Shown one piece after another: positions 41,262 through 47,355 of a stretch of DNA of 51,940 nt (the stretch's first letter is position 1; every line of letters begins with the position of its first letter). The position numbers were made by a program, and so were the translations under genes. The stretch spans positions 1 through 51,940 of the forward strand of contig CALXGE010000004.1 in the NCBI GenBank assembly GCA_944387775.1, read 5' to 3'. The notes beneath the pieces are model-generated. The model did not search any database, was not told the origin of the DNA, and saw only the letters and a program-made list of their open reading frames with translations. This DNA comes from an uncultured Oscillospiraceae bacterium (GTDB lineage Bacteria; Bacillota; Clostridia; Oscillospirales; Oscillospiraceae).

Positions 41262-41738
41262 TTATGTCCCGGGCTGGGTGGTACGTTTCATGCCGGTAAT
41301 GGCAAAGGTAATGCTCTCGGTGAGCACCTCGCTGCGGCTGCCGTCCAAGGGGGCAAGCTCATACCCGATGGGCATGGCTCCCTGGAGGGTCCAGATGACC
41401 CCAGGATTCCCCCGCTCGTTGAGTGTGACCACCTCAATGGTCCGCCGCAAATTCTTTCCGGTGGGGCCGGTGTGGACATCCGCACTGGCCGAGAGCATCC
41501 AGTCCAGAAACTCATTGTCCCCCACCACGCCTTTGCTCAAGGTCACCGGCGTATACGAAGTGAACACCGGCGTATACTCCTTCACGCCCCGGCTGTCCTC
41601 TCCGCTCCGATACTGGAGGGTCTCTACCTCCATTTTCACACCGGAAAACTTGCTGAAGGCGGCGGAGATTTTCTCGCTGCCGTCCACCCGGATCAGAAAG
41701 CGGAAGGTTTGGATGGGCTCCGGATACCGAATTGCCAT
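41262..41738 (-). CDS. gp19-type tube protein, second copy
   Basis: 158 residues from the ATG at 41738 (a GTG at 41750 is also possible; neither has a strong ribosome binding site, so translation may be coupled to the gene before). The protein has the T4 gp19 pattern: FRFLIRVDG near the N-terminus, ISAAFSKFSGVKMEVET, EFLDWMLSASADV and a C-terminal strand (EVLTESITFAITGMKRT). It is related to the main tube protein at 42522-43001 (both have FxDWLxS and RxTIxVxxLxDxGNPG-like motifs). It probably forms a ring at the baseplate end or mixes into the tube. Confidence 0.85.
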   Translation of the reverse strand: MAIRYPEPIQTFRFLIRVDGSEKISAAFSKFSGVKMEVETLQYRSGEDSRGVKEYTPVFTSYTPVTLSKGVVGDNEFLDWMLSASADVHTGPTGKNLRRTIEVVTLNERGNPGVIWTLQGAMPIGYELAPLDGSRSEVLTESITFAITGMKRTTQPGT

Positions 41739-41757
41739 AGGATATGTCACCTGCCGT

Positions 41758-41940
41758 TCACTTCAATTCAAAGGTTTTCTGTTCATCGCCGCTGAGCTTC
41801 TTGTTGATCGCCGACACCTCCTGGCACCAGCGCCGCCGCTCCCAGTGATCCAGGGCCATCAGGGCCTCATCGGACCAGTGCAGATAGTAGGCCAGAAAAG
41901 CCATCTCCTGATAGAGACGCTCCTGAGGATAGAGCGACAT
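41758..41940 (-). CDS. Small eCIS protein (DUF6760-like)
   Basis: 60 residues from the ATG at 41940. The core YPQERLYQEMAFLAYYLHWSDEALMALDHWERRRW is the hallmark of the short DUF6760 proteins found between tube genes in eCIS clusters. Their function is unknown. The frame stays open for about 140 bases further upstream (through a TTG at 42036) with protein-like composition, so a longer form with an N-terminal extension is possible, though no good ribosome binding site is seen there. Confidence 0.7.
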   Translation of the reverse strand: MSLYPQERLYQEMAFLAYYLHWSDEALMALDHWERRRWCQEVSAINKKLSGDEQKTFELK

Positions 41941-42077
41941 CCCCCGCGCGGCCTTCCGGGACAGAGCGCTGTCACTGCAGCGGGGCAGCGTCTGCCAAGC
42001 GAGCGGGTCCCCGGACCGCTCCTCCGCTGGAGGCAAGCGGCGAATCGGGAGTCCCTCGTCCCCCTCGGAAGCCCACT

Positions 42078-42437
42078 CTAGCCAAGCAAAAAATCCAGCG
42101 GCACCTCGATCTGCTGGTTGCAGTGGGGACAGGTAATCTGGTAATGAGGCATCTCCGACATGTTGATGCGCTGGTACATGTCCTGAAGATAGGCCAGGTC
42201 CATAGTGAAGAGGTTTTCTATCACCCGGGTGTTCACCGCACTCAGGGTACCCAGGCGGGTCACCACCCTGGACAGCAAGATGATTGTCAGATAGCCCCCA
42301 TTCTGCTGGACCCGGGGGTCCCGCAGAGGCAGGATCTCATCCGCCGCCGTAGCCAGGCGCATGGTCCCTCTCTTATGGATATCACCGTTCTGGTCTACAT
42401 AGCCCTTGGGCAGTTCAAATTCAAATTCGGTCTGCAT
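42078..42437 (-). CDS. Conserved small eCIS/phage tail assembly protein
   Basis: 119 residues from the ATG at 42437; an ATG nine bases upstream lies only two bases from AGGAGG and is less likely. The N-terminus (FEFELPKGYVDQNGDIHKRG) and the middle (AADEILPLRDPRVQQNGGYLTIILLSRVVTRLG) are typical of the small protein that follows the tube gene in eCIS and some contractile phages and is thought to assist tube assembly. The C-terminus has a CPHC motif (ITCPHCNQQIEVPLDFL), a possible half of a metal site. It starts just behind the 42-bp palindrome. Confidence 0.75.
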   Translation of the reverse strand: MQTEFEFELPKGYVDQNGDIHKRGTMRLATAADEILPLRDPRVQQNGGYLTIILLSRVVTRLGTLSAVNTRVIENLFTMDLAYLQDMYQRINMSEMPHYQITCPHCNQQIEVPLDFLLG

Positions 42438-42466
42438 CGTTCCCATATCCTCCTAAACCGGGATTT

Positions 42467-42508
42467 CCCTGACGGCCCGCAGGCAGGCCTGCCTGCGGGC
42501 CGTCAGGG
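42467..42508. repeat. Perfect 42-bp palindrome after the tube gene
   Basis: The 42 bases from 42467 to 42508 (arms CCCTGACGGCCCGCAGGCAGG and its exact complement) are a perfect palindrome centred between 42487 and 42488. It lies in the 84-base gap between the main tube gene (ends at 42522) and the next gene (starts at 42437). In RNA it would be a very stable hairpin. It is not followed by a T-run on either strand, so it is more likely an mRNA stabiliser or processing signal than a simple terminator. Confidence 0.95.
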
Positions 42509-42521
42509 TATATGAATCAGC

Positions 42522-43001
42522 TTAAATGTCAGAGGGAGCGCCGGCCACGGAACCGGGGATATGCTCCAGGCCCTCATGGCACAGCTCCAGGGATTGGATG
42601 GCCACCTCACCGCCCAGACCATTCAGGTCGGGTACGTTATAGCCCACAGGCCAAGCGTTGATGAGCTGCCAGGAGGGACCGGGGTTACCCGCATCGTCGA
42701 TGAGGGTAATGGTCACATTGTGGCGCACCATGCCGGTGGGCGGCGCGGTGTTGGTGGGAGAAACGGAGTGGAGCCAATCCAGGAAATCGCTGTCATCGGA
42801 CACGCCCCAGCGCAACGTCACGTTGCCGAACTTGGTCAGCCCCGCCAGCTTGCGGGGGGTGTTGCGCAGGTCGTCTCCTTCGCGGTACTCCACGACGTCG
42901 GTGGAGGCGTTCATGCCGGACACTTCCGAGAAACCCGCCCGGCTGATCCCGTCGATCTCCACCTGGTATCGAAATACTCTGTATGGATAATTGATAGCCA
43001 T
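42522..43001 (-). CDS. Main tail tube protein (gp19/Afp1-like)
   Basis: 159 residues, ATG after AAAGGACG. A standard T4-like gp19 tube protein: YPYRVFRYQVEIDGISRAGFSEVSG at the start, VVEYREGDDLRNTPRKLAGL, then GNVTLRWGVSDDSDFLDWLH and a C-terminal strand (VAIQSLELCHEGLEHI). It forms the hexameric rings that stack into the inner tube. It lies 42 bases after the sheath gene and is followed by the 42-bp palindrome, a position that could give sheath and tube higher mRNA levels than the other parts. Confidence 0.94.
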   Translation of the reverse strand: MAINYPYRVFRYQVEIDGISRAGFSEVSGMNASTDVVEYREGDDLRNTPRKLAGLTKFGNVTLRWGVSDDSDFLDWLHSVSPTNTAPPTGMVRHNVTITLIDDAGNPGPSWQLINAWPVGYNVPDLNGLGGEVAIQSLELCHEGLEHIPGSVAGAPSDI

Positions 43002-43043
43002 GTTTTATTTCGTCCTTTCTATATCAGTATGGGAGATCCCGGA

Positions 43044-44798
43044 TCACTCGGATGCGGTCTTCTGGGTAATGCGGAAGATGACAAACTCGGCAGGCTTCAC
43101 GGGAGCAATACCGATCTGGCAGATCAGCCGGCCATTGTCAATATCGTCCTGGGTCATAGTGGTGGGGCCGCACTCCACGAAGAAGGCCTGGTCGGGAGTG
43201 GATCCCGCCAGGGCGCCGTCCCGCCAGCAGGTGGCAAGGAATGCCTCGATGGTCCGGGTGACCCGGCTCCACAGGGCGGCGGAGTTGGGCTCAAAGACCA
43301 CCCAGTTGGTGTTGGCCTTGATGGACTCCTCCACATAGATAAAGAGGCGCCGGACGTTGAGATACTTCCAAAGGCCGTTGGAGCTGATGGTGCGGGCGCC
43401 CCATACCCGGATGCCCCGGCCGGTGAAGGCCCGGATCAGATTCACGCCGATGGGGTTGAGGATATCCTGCTCCCCCTCATTGTAGGCGCAGGAGAGGCCG
43501 GTGCAGCCCCGGACTACCTCGTTGGCGGGAGCCTTGTGGACGCCCCGTTCGATGTCGGTGCGGGCGTAAATGCCGGCCATGGCGCCGGAGGGCGGGAAAT
43601 AGGCGGAGCGCTTGGCGCCGGCGTCGTACATCTCCAGCCAGGGGTGGTACATGGCGGCATAGGTGGAATCGTACATATTCCGGAAGTTGGCCACATCGTT
43701 GGTCTTCTTCAGCTCCATAGGCACATCCAGAATGGCAAAGCAGCTCTTCTTCCCCTCACAGAAGGCAATCAGCGCCGCCTGGACCTCCGGAGCAGTAACG
43801 CCGGGGATGGCCATGATGGAAACATTGCTGTTTTCCTGGAAGGCCTGGAGGCCGGTGCGTCTGCCGGGACCGTCGTCCTTACCCAGGAAGGCATCGGCGG
43901 TGACGGTGCGGACAGAGCCGTTGCTGCCGCCCTGGAGGGTGAGCACCAGGCTGTCGCCGCTGCCGCCGCACAGGGCAAAGGGCACAATAGGCTCAGCCTT
44001 GGCAGGAGCTGCCGTCTCCTTGCCATCCTTATCCTTTTCCTTGGCGGGAGCAGTCTTGGCCGGAATTACCTCCACGGTGATGAGATCCGATTTACGGGTC
44101 TTTACGGCGGCGTTATTGAGGGCGTCGCCCTTGAGAGAGAGGTTCTCATATGTCTCCACTGTCTCACCCAGACGGGCGGTGACGGTGATCTCGCAGGTTT
44201 TGATGTACTTGGCGGTGCCCACCTTGGCATCGGCCACATCCAAAGCGCAGGGGGCATCCAATGTGACCGTCTTCTCCAGCACACTTTTAATGGTGGCATA
44301 GGCGGTGTTCTTGCCGTCAAAGAGCTCCACCACGTCGCCGGGGTTGAAGCCGTCGGCGTTCTTCAGGGTCAGCACCGCACCACTGGCCGTCAGAACCTGG
44401 GTCTTGGCCTTGGAGGCAGGGGAAATGATGATCCGCAGATCCTCCGCCCAGGCGCCGGGATTGGCAGCGGTAATCTTCAGCACCCCCGCAGTGACGCTGC
44501 CGGCCTTGGCATCTTCAGGCACAGCCCGCATGATGTAGGCCCGGGCGCCTCCGTTGAGGAAGAACTGCTCCACCGCATAGGGCAGGAAGCGGTTGTCGCC
44601 ATAGGCCGCATCGCTGAGGTAGCCGCCGTAGATCCTCTTATAGTCGGAAAAACTTGTGACCAGCTGGGGCTGTCCGATAACCGGGCCCCGCTCCGCAAGG
44701 CCCACAAAGCCAGCCGTACTGGTGCTTACGCCTTGCATGGGTGTCGCGCCGGAATCGTACTCCTCCACATAAACACCCGGAGATAAATACTCTGCCAT
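43044..44798 (-). CDS. Contractile tail sheath protein
   Basis: 584 residues. N-terminal sheath signature YLSPGVYVEEYDSGATPMQG and the conserved STAGFVGLAERGP; the C-terminal sheath core (SNGLWKYLNVRRLFIYVEESI, then NWVVFEPN and FVECGPTTMTQDDIDNGRL) is complete. Between them lies a long inserted region (about residues 95-300), with a Lys/Glu/Ala/Pro-rich linker (about 248-268) that is probably flexible. There is one sheath gene, whereas Afp has three. The start is fixed: an in-frame TGA lies 12 bases before the ATG. Nearby there is no normal ribosome binding site, only AAAGGAGGGG 48-57 bases upstream with a hairpin in between. Confidence 0.95.
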   Translation of the reverse strand: MAEYLSPGVYVEEYDSGATPMQGVSTSTAGFVGLAERGPVIGQPQLVTSFSDYKRIYGGYLSDAAYGDNRFLPYAVEQFFLNGGARAYIMRAVPEDAKAGSVTAGVLKITAANPGAWAEDLRIIISPASKAKTQVLTASGAVLTLKNADGFNPGDVVELFDGKNTAYATIKSVLEKTVTLDAPCALDVADAKVGTAKYIKTCEITVTARLGETVETYENLSLKGDALNNAAVKTRKSDLITVEVIPAKTAPAKEKDKDGKETAAPAKAEPIVPFALCGGSGDSLVLTLQGGSNGSVRTVTADAFLGKDDGPGRRTGLQAFQENSNVSIMAIPGVTAPEVQAALIAFCEGKKSCFAILDVPMELKKTNDVANFRNMYDSTYAAMYHPWLEMYDAGAKRSAYFPPSGAMAGIYARTDIERGVHKAPANEVVRGCTGLSCAYNEGEQDILNPIGVNLIRAFTGRGIRVWGARTISSNGLWKYLNVRRLFIYVEESIKANTNWVVFEPNSAALWSRVTRTIEAFLATCWRDGALAGSTPDQAFFVECGPTTMTQDDIDNGRLICQIGIAPVKPAEFVIFRITQKTASE

Positions 44799-44804
44799 GC
44801 TGTT

Positions 44805-44856
44805 GCTTCACGCCGCATGTATTGGCTGGGGGCCGGACGTGAAGCGCCCCTCCTTT
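44805..44856 (-). promoter_or_regulatory. Split ribosome binding site: strong Shine-Dalgarno and hairpin before the sheath gene
   Basis: On the minus strand AAAGGAGGGG (44856-44847) is followed by an 8-bp perfect inverted repeat (GCTTCACG at 44845-44838, CGTGAAGC at 44812-44805) with a 25-base loop, then AACAGC and the ATG at 44798. When folded, the hairpin would bring the strong Shine-Dalgarno sequence to an effective distance of about 7-9 bases from the start codon. Stems are seen directly; the mechanism is inferred. Confidence 0.55.
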
Positions 44857-44920
44857 CTGCGTTCAAATAGTTGTCTGGCGATCCATATTCTCCAAAACCC
44901 CAGCCAGCCGGGATTCGGAT

Positions 44921-45346
44921 TCACAAATGAAATGAACGGCCTTGCGCCGCTGCTGCCAAGCGCTCCCAGAACCGGGAGAGCACGGCAGCGTTATACTCCA
45001 GGGCGGCAGCAATGCGGGCCTGAGCCTCGAAGCGCTCGGTGAGCCGGACGCCGGTCCGGAACACAAACCGCTCCTCCGCAAGGAACAGGCTGCCCTCCAC
45101 CACCCGACTGTTGATCTCCCCACACAGGGCCAGCGCCCCGACCGGATCTGTCACAGGCGTGGGATGAATCCCGTACACCAGCACCCGACTTTCGCGGCAG
45201 CAGCACACCGTCTGCCACACGCATCCGCCGCTGGCAAATCGGAAGCGGAATGTTTCTCCCTCCCGGGTGAAATCCACGCCGCTGCGCTCCAGCAAAGCTG
45301 TCAGCTCCTCACCGCTCTCCGGCGGGAGATCAAAGTTCTGTTTCAT
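44921..45346 (-). CDS. YbjN-like protein, possible chaperone
   Basis: 141 residues, ATG after AGGAGGCAGAGCC. The alternating strands (FRFRFASGGCVWQTVCCCRESRVLVYGI) and the helical ends (GALALCGEINSRVVEGSLFL, then ARIAAALEYNAAVLSRFWERLAA) are like YbjN/type-III-secretion chaperone-like proteins, which bind and keep partner proteins unfolded. The gene stands just before the sheath gene, in the early part of the operon nearest to the divergent effector gene. A role as cargo chaperone is attractive but unproven. Fold assignment is from pattern only. Confidence 0.6.
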   Translation of the reverse strand: MKQNFDLPPESGEELTALLERSGVDFTREGETFRFRFASGGCVWQTVCCCRESRVLVYGIHPTPVTDPVGALALCGEINSRVVEGSLFLAEERFVFRTGVRLTERFEAQARIAAALEYNAAVLSRFWERLAAAAQGRSFHL

Positions 45347-45360
45347 GGCTCTGCCTCCTA

Positions 45361-45753
45361 TCAGCAGGAAAGCCCCGCCGGATCAAAGGCTCTGCCTCCT
45401 TGCTCCCCCTCCGACAGGCCGGTGGGCGGCTGCGTGAGAAGCGCTGCAGCATCCGGCACCGGAAAAGGTTCCGTCTCCACTGCCTTCGGCAGGGAAAAGC
45501 GTGTCTCCGCAAGAGGGAGCATCTGCCTCTCCAGCAGCGCCGCCATCTCTCCGTTTCCCACAAGGGCCGCCAGCTCCTCCAGCCGGAGGGGCGGCATCTC
45601 CAGAAGAGACACGCCCTCCAGGACCGCTCTGGCCACCTGGCTCGGTCCGCTCAGGCGCTCCCGCTCAGGCTGTAGGCTCTCCCGTTCCTCCCGGTTCTGC
45701 GGCTCCTGACTCTGCTGCTCCCGTTCCCGGATCTGCTGCTCCACTTCCGTCAT
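45361..45753 (-). CDS. Unknown acidic/Glu-rich protein of the eCIS operon
   Basis: 130 residues from the ATG at 45753 after GAGAGGAG. The start region overlaps the end of the previous gene by 89 bases in another frame. The N-terminus is a highly charged Glu/Gln/Arg-rich coil (VEQQIREREQQSQEPQNREE), the middle has a short hydrophobic helix motif (VARAVLEGVSLLEMPPLRLEE), and the C-terminus is Pro/Gly-rich. No family is recognised. Unusually long overlap suggests tight coupling with the upstream protein. An alternative start further downstream is possible. Confidence 0.5.
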   Translation of the reverse strand: MTEVEQQIREREQQSQEPQNREERESLQPERERLSGPSQVARAVLEGVSLLEMPPLRLEELAALVGNGEMAALLERQMLPLAETRFSLPKAVETEPFPVPDAAALLTQPPTGLSEGEQGGRAFDPAGLSC

Positions 45754-46699
45754 CACGCTCCTCTCCGGTGGGCGGCTCCTCCGCCCCCGCCGCGCTCCGC
45801 AGCGCCTGGTCCAGCGCCCCGGGGAAGCCCGGCTCCTCGAAGGCCTCCAGGGCCTCCGTTGCCCGGTCTGAGAGAAAGCGGAGCCTGTTGATAAATGCCT
45901 GCTTCATCTGGTCATTCTTTGCGATCATTGCCTCTACGCGGCCCAGAGCGTTCTGCAGGGCCGCCTTTTCCCGGACGTCCTTCGCTCCTTCCAGCTGTTC
46001 CCGATACTGCACCAGCAGCTCTCGTTCCCGGCTGTCATCCAAAAATGGGTACATAGTCCGCAGGGTATCCCCTCCGGCCTCTCCCATCTCGCTCTTTCCC
46101 AGCGCCAGATCCTGCAGATCCTCCACCATGCGGCGTGCATCCCGCAGCGTATCCACCACCAGTCCCACAGCGCTGTGGGTGAAGCCCCGGTTGAATACCA
46201 CCTTGTCCGGTACATGTCCCGACACGTTACGTGCAGGGGACGCTGTTTCAAAGAGCTTGCATTGCTGCCATCTGTCAGGCTGGGACTGCCCTACGGTCTT
46301 TTTCAGGCAGGAGAAGAGCATCATCTGCCCCGTCCCCCGGATTACCGCCCCGGAGAGCGTTCCCCTTTGAAAGGCGGTCTCTGAAAATCGTCGGAGCATA
46401 TCCTGATCCTCCGGCCGGCCCGTCTCATAAAAGGAGCGGGCAGAAGCTGGATCCGGGATCTCCTCTGATCCAACAGATTCCGTATTTTCTTTCTCCGATC
46501 CGCCGTCCAGCCGGGCAGCATGGCGGCGGCCCATTGCATCGAAGGTTTCCTGGAAGGATTCCGTCACATGGTAAAGTGGGTCACGATACTGAAACTGCTC
46601 CGTCCCCGCCGCCCAGGCCATCTGACGGCGAAGTCTCTGCTCCAGGTTTCCCGCCTGCTGCGGGGCGGCCTTCTGCCGTCTGATCTGTGTCCGCTCCAT
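45665..46699 (-). CDS. Unknown helical protein of the eCIS operon
   Basis: 344 residues, ATG after GGTGACGGTGAG. The central part is predicted helical and coiled (about 195-285: VVDTLRDARRMVEDLQDLAL, then LVQYREQLEGAKDVREKAAL and MKQAFINRLRFLSDRATEAL), the N-terminus is basic, and the last 50 residues are Gly/Ala/Glu/Pro-rich and unstructured. No family is recognised. It is the second gene after the promoter, between the receiver-like gene and the YbjN-like gene, so a part in regulation, cargo handling or early assembly is possible. Confidence 0.65.
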   Translation of the reverse strand: MERTQIRRQKAAPQQAGNLEQRLRRQMAWAAGTEQFQYRDPLYHVTESFQETFDAMGRRHAARLDGGSEKENTESVGSEEIPDPASARSFYETGRPEDQDMLRRFSETAFQRGTLSGAVIRGTGQMMLFSCLKKTVGQSQPDRWQQCKLFETASPARNVSGHVPDKVVFNRGFTHSAVGLVVDTLRDARRMVEDLQDLALGKSEMGEAGGDTLRTMYPFLDDSRERELLVQYREQLEGAKDVREKAALQNALGRVEAMIAKNDQMKQAFINRLRFLSDRATEALEAFEEPGFPGALDQALRSAAGAEEPPTGEERDDGSGAADPGTGAAESGAAEPGGTGEPTA

Positions 46700-46706
46700 C
46701 TCACCG

Positions 46707-47063
46707 TCACCTGTTCAACGCCAGGTTCATGCTCCTGACAATATGTCGGAACTCCACCGGCCGGAGAATAAAATCCGTACAGTGGAGCCGCATCCCCTGT
46801 ATCACAAACTCCTGTGTATCGTCCACCAGGATAATCTTGCAGTCGGGATCACGCTCCCGCAGCTGCCGCGCCTGATAGATTCCTGTGTTTCCGCCAAAGC
46901 AGAGATAGACAATATTGAAGTGGCCTTCGTGACTGGAAAACGCCATTGGCGACAGGAAGCATTCCAGATCCGCCGGAATCCGGTAGAGCTTGCAGTACTG
47001 TTCGATCCAGCCGCACAGCTGTGTTGCACCTGCCGCGTTGTTTTCACAAATGGCAATTCTCAC
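46707..47063 (-). CDS. Stand-alone LytR/AgrA-type pseudo-receiver
   Basis: 118 residues from a GTG six bases after GGAGG. The fold of an AgrA/LytR receiver is clear (MRIAICENN, CFLSPMAFSSHEGHFNIVYL, then TGIYQARQLRERDPDCKIIL and DFILRPVEFRHIV), but all functional positions are changed: the acidic pair is E7-N8, the phosphoacceptor in the strand IVYLCF is Cys, the Thr/Ser position is Asp, and the Lys is Arg. There is no DNA-binding domain. It is the first gene of the injection-system operon, so it may act by binding another regulator, such as the LytTR proteins encoded at 11664-13189. Confidence 0.75.
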   Translation of the reverse strand: MRIAICENNAAGATQLCGWIEQYCKLYRIPADLECFLSPMAFSSHEGHFNIVYLCFGGNTGIYQARQLRERDPDCKIILVDDTQEFVIQGMRLHCTDFILRPVEFRHIVRSMNLALNR

Positions 47064-47097
47064 ACGTCACCTCCACCCTTCCTTCCCAGTGTTTCTT

Positions 47098-47126
47098 ATT
47101 TTATGGAATAAATTTTGGGCCTTCAA
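47098..47126 (-). promoter_or_regulatory. Promoter of the injection-system operon
   Basis: On the minus strand TTGAAG (47126-47121) and TAAAAT (47103-47098) are separated by 17 bases, 35 bases upstream of the first start codon at 47063. It is the only good sigma-A type match found in the divergent region on this strand. Confidence 0.65.
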
Positions 47127-47200
47127 CTTTTCCGACGTAAACGATCTTATAGCGGTGCAGAATGCATCCGCCTCCCGCAGCCGGCCGTCTCGCAAAGCTC

Positions 47201-47216
47201 TTTTTTGTTCAAAAAA
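47201..47216. promoter_or_regulatory. 16-bp palindrome in the divergent promoter region
   Basis: A perfect inverted repeat TTTTTTG-TT-CAAAAAA lies between the two divergent promoters, about 75 bases upstream of the operon -35 element and 30 bases upstream of the effector -35 element. It could be an operator controlling both directions. No matching regulator family is recognised from the sequence. Confidence 0.45.
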
Positions 47217-47245
47217 CAGGCTAAAAATTTTATTTCACGGACATC

Positions 47246-47275
47246 TTGCTATTTTTTTGTTCGCTGTTATATAAT
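47246..47275 (+). promoter_or_regulatory. Promoter of the kinase-like effector gene
   Basis: TTGCTA (47246-47251) and a perfect TATAAT (47270-47275) are separated by 18 bases, 81 bases before the start codon at 47356. It drives the candidate effector away from the injection-system operon. Confidence 0.65.
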
Positions 47276-47355
47276 AATTACCATGAATACCAGCGGATCT
47301 GCTCACTGCCGCTCCAAGGGGGAAATGCCCCCGTTTGAAAGGAGGAAGATTCCAT

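Noticed and set aside
14038..47063. Prophage or R-type tailocin
   Set aside because: No capsid, terminase, portal, integrase, holin or lysin genes are present, and the AAA+ ATPase, DUF4255 and DUF4280 genes are eCIS markers.
14038..47063. Type VI secretion system
   Set aside because: No TssJ, TssL, TssM, ClpV or split TssB/TssC genes are seen; the sheath is a single-gene phage-like protein.
47127..47170. Paired LytTR binding sites upstream of the operon promoter
   Set aside because: GTT-containing motifs are present but their spacing (about 15 bases) does not match the roughly 21-base repeat spacing of known LytTR operators, so no site is claimed.
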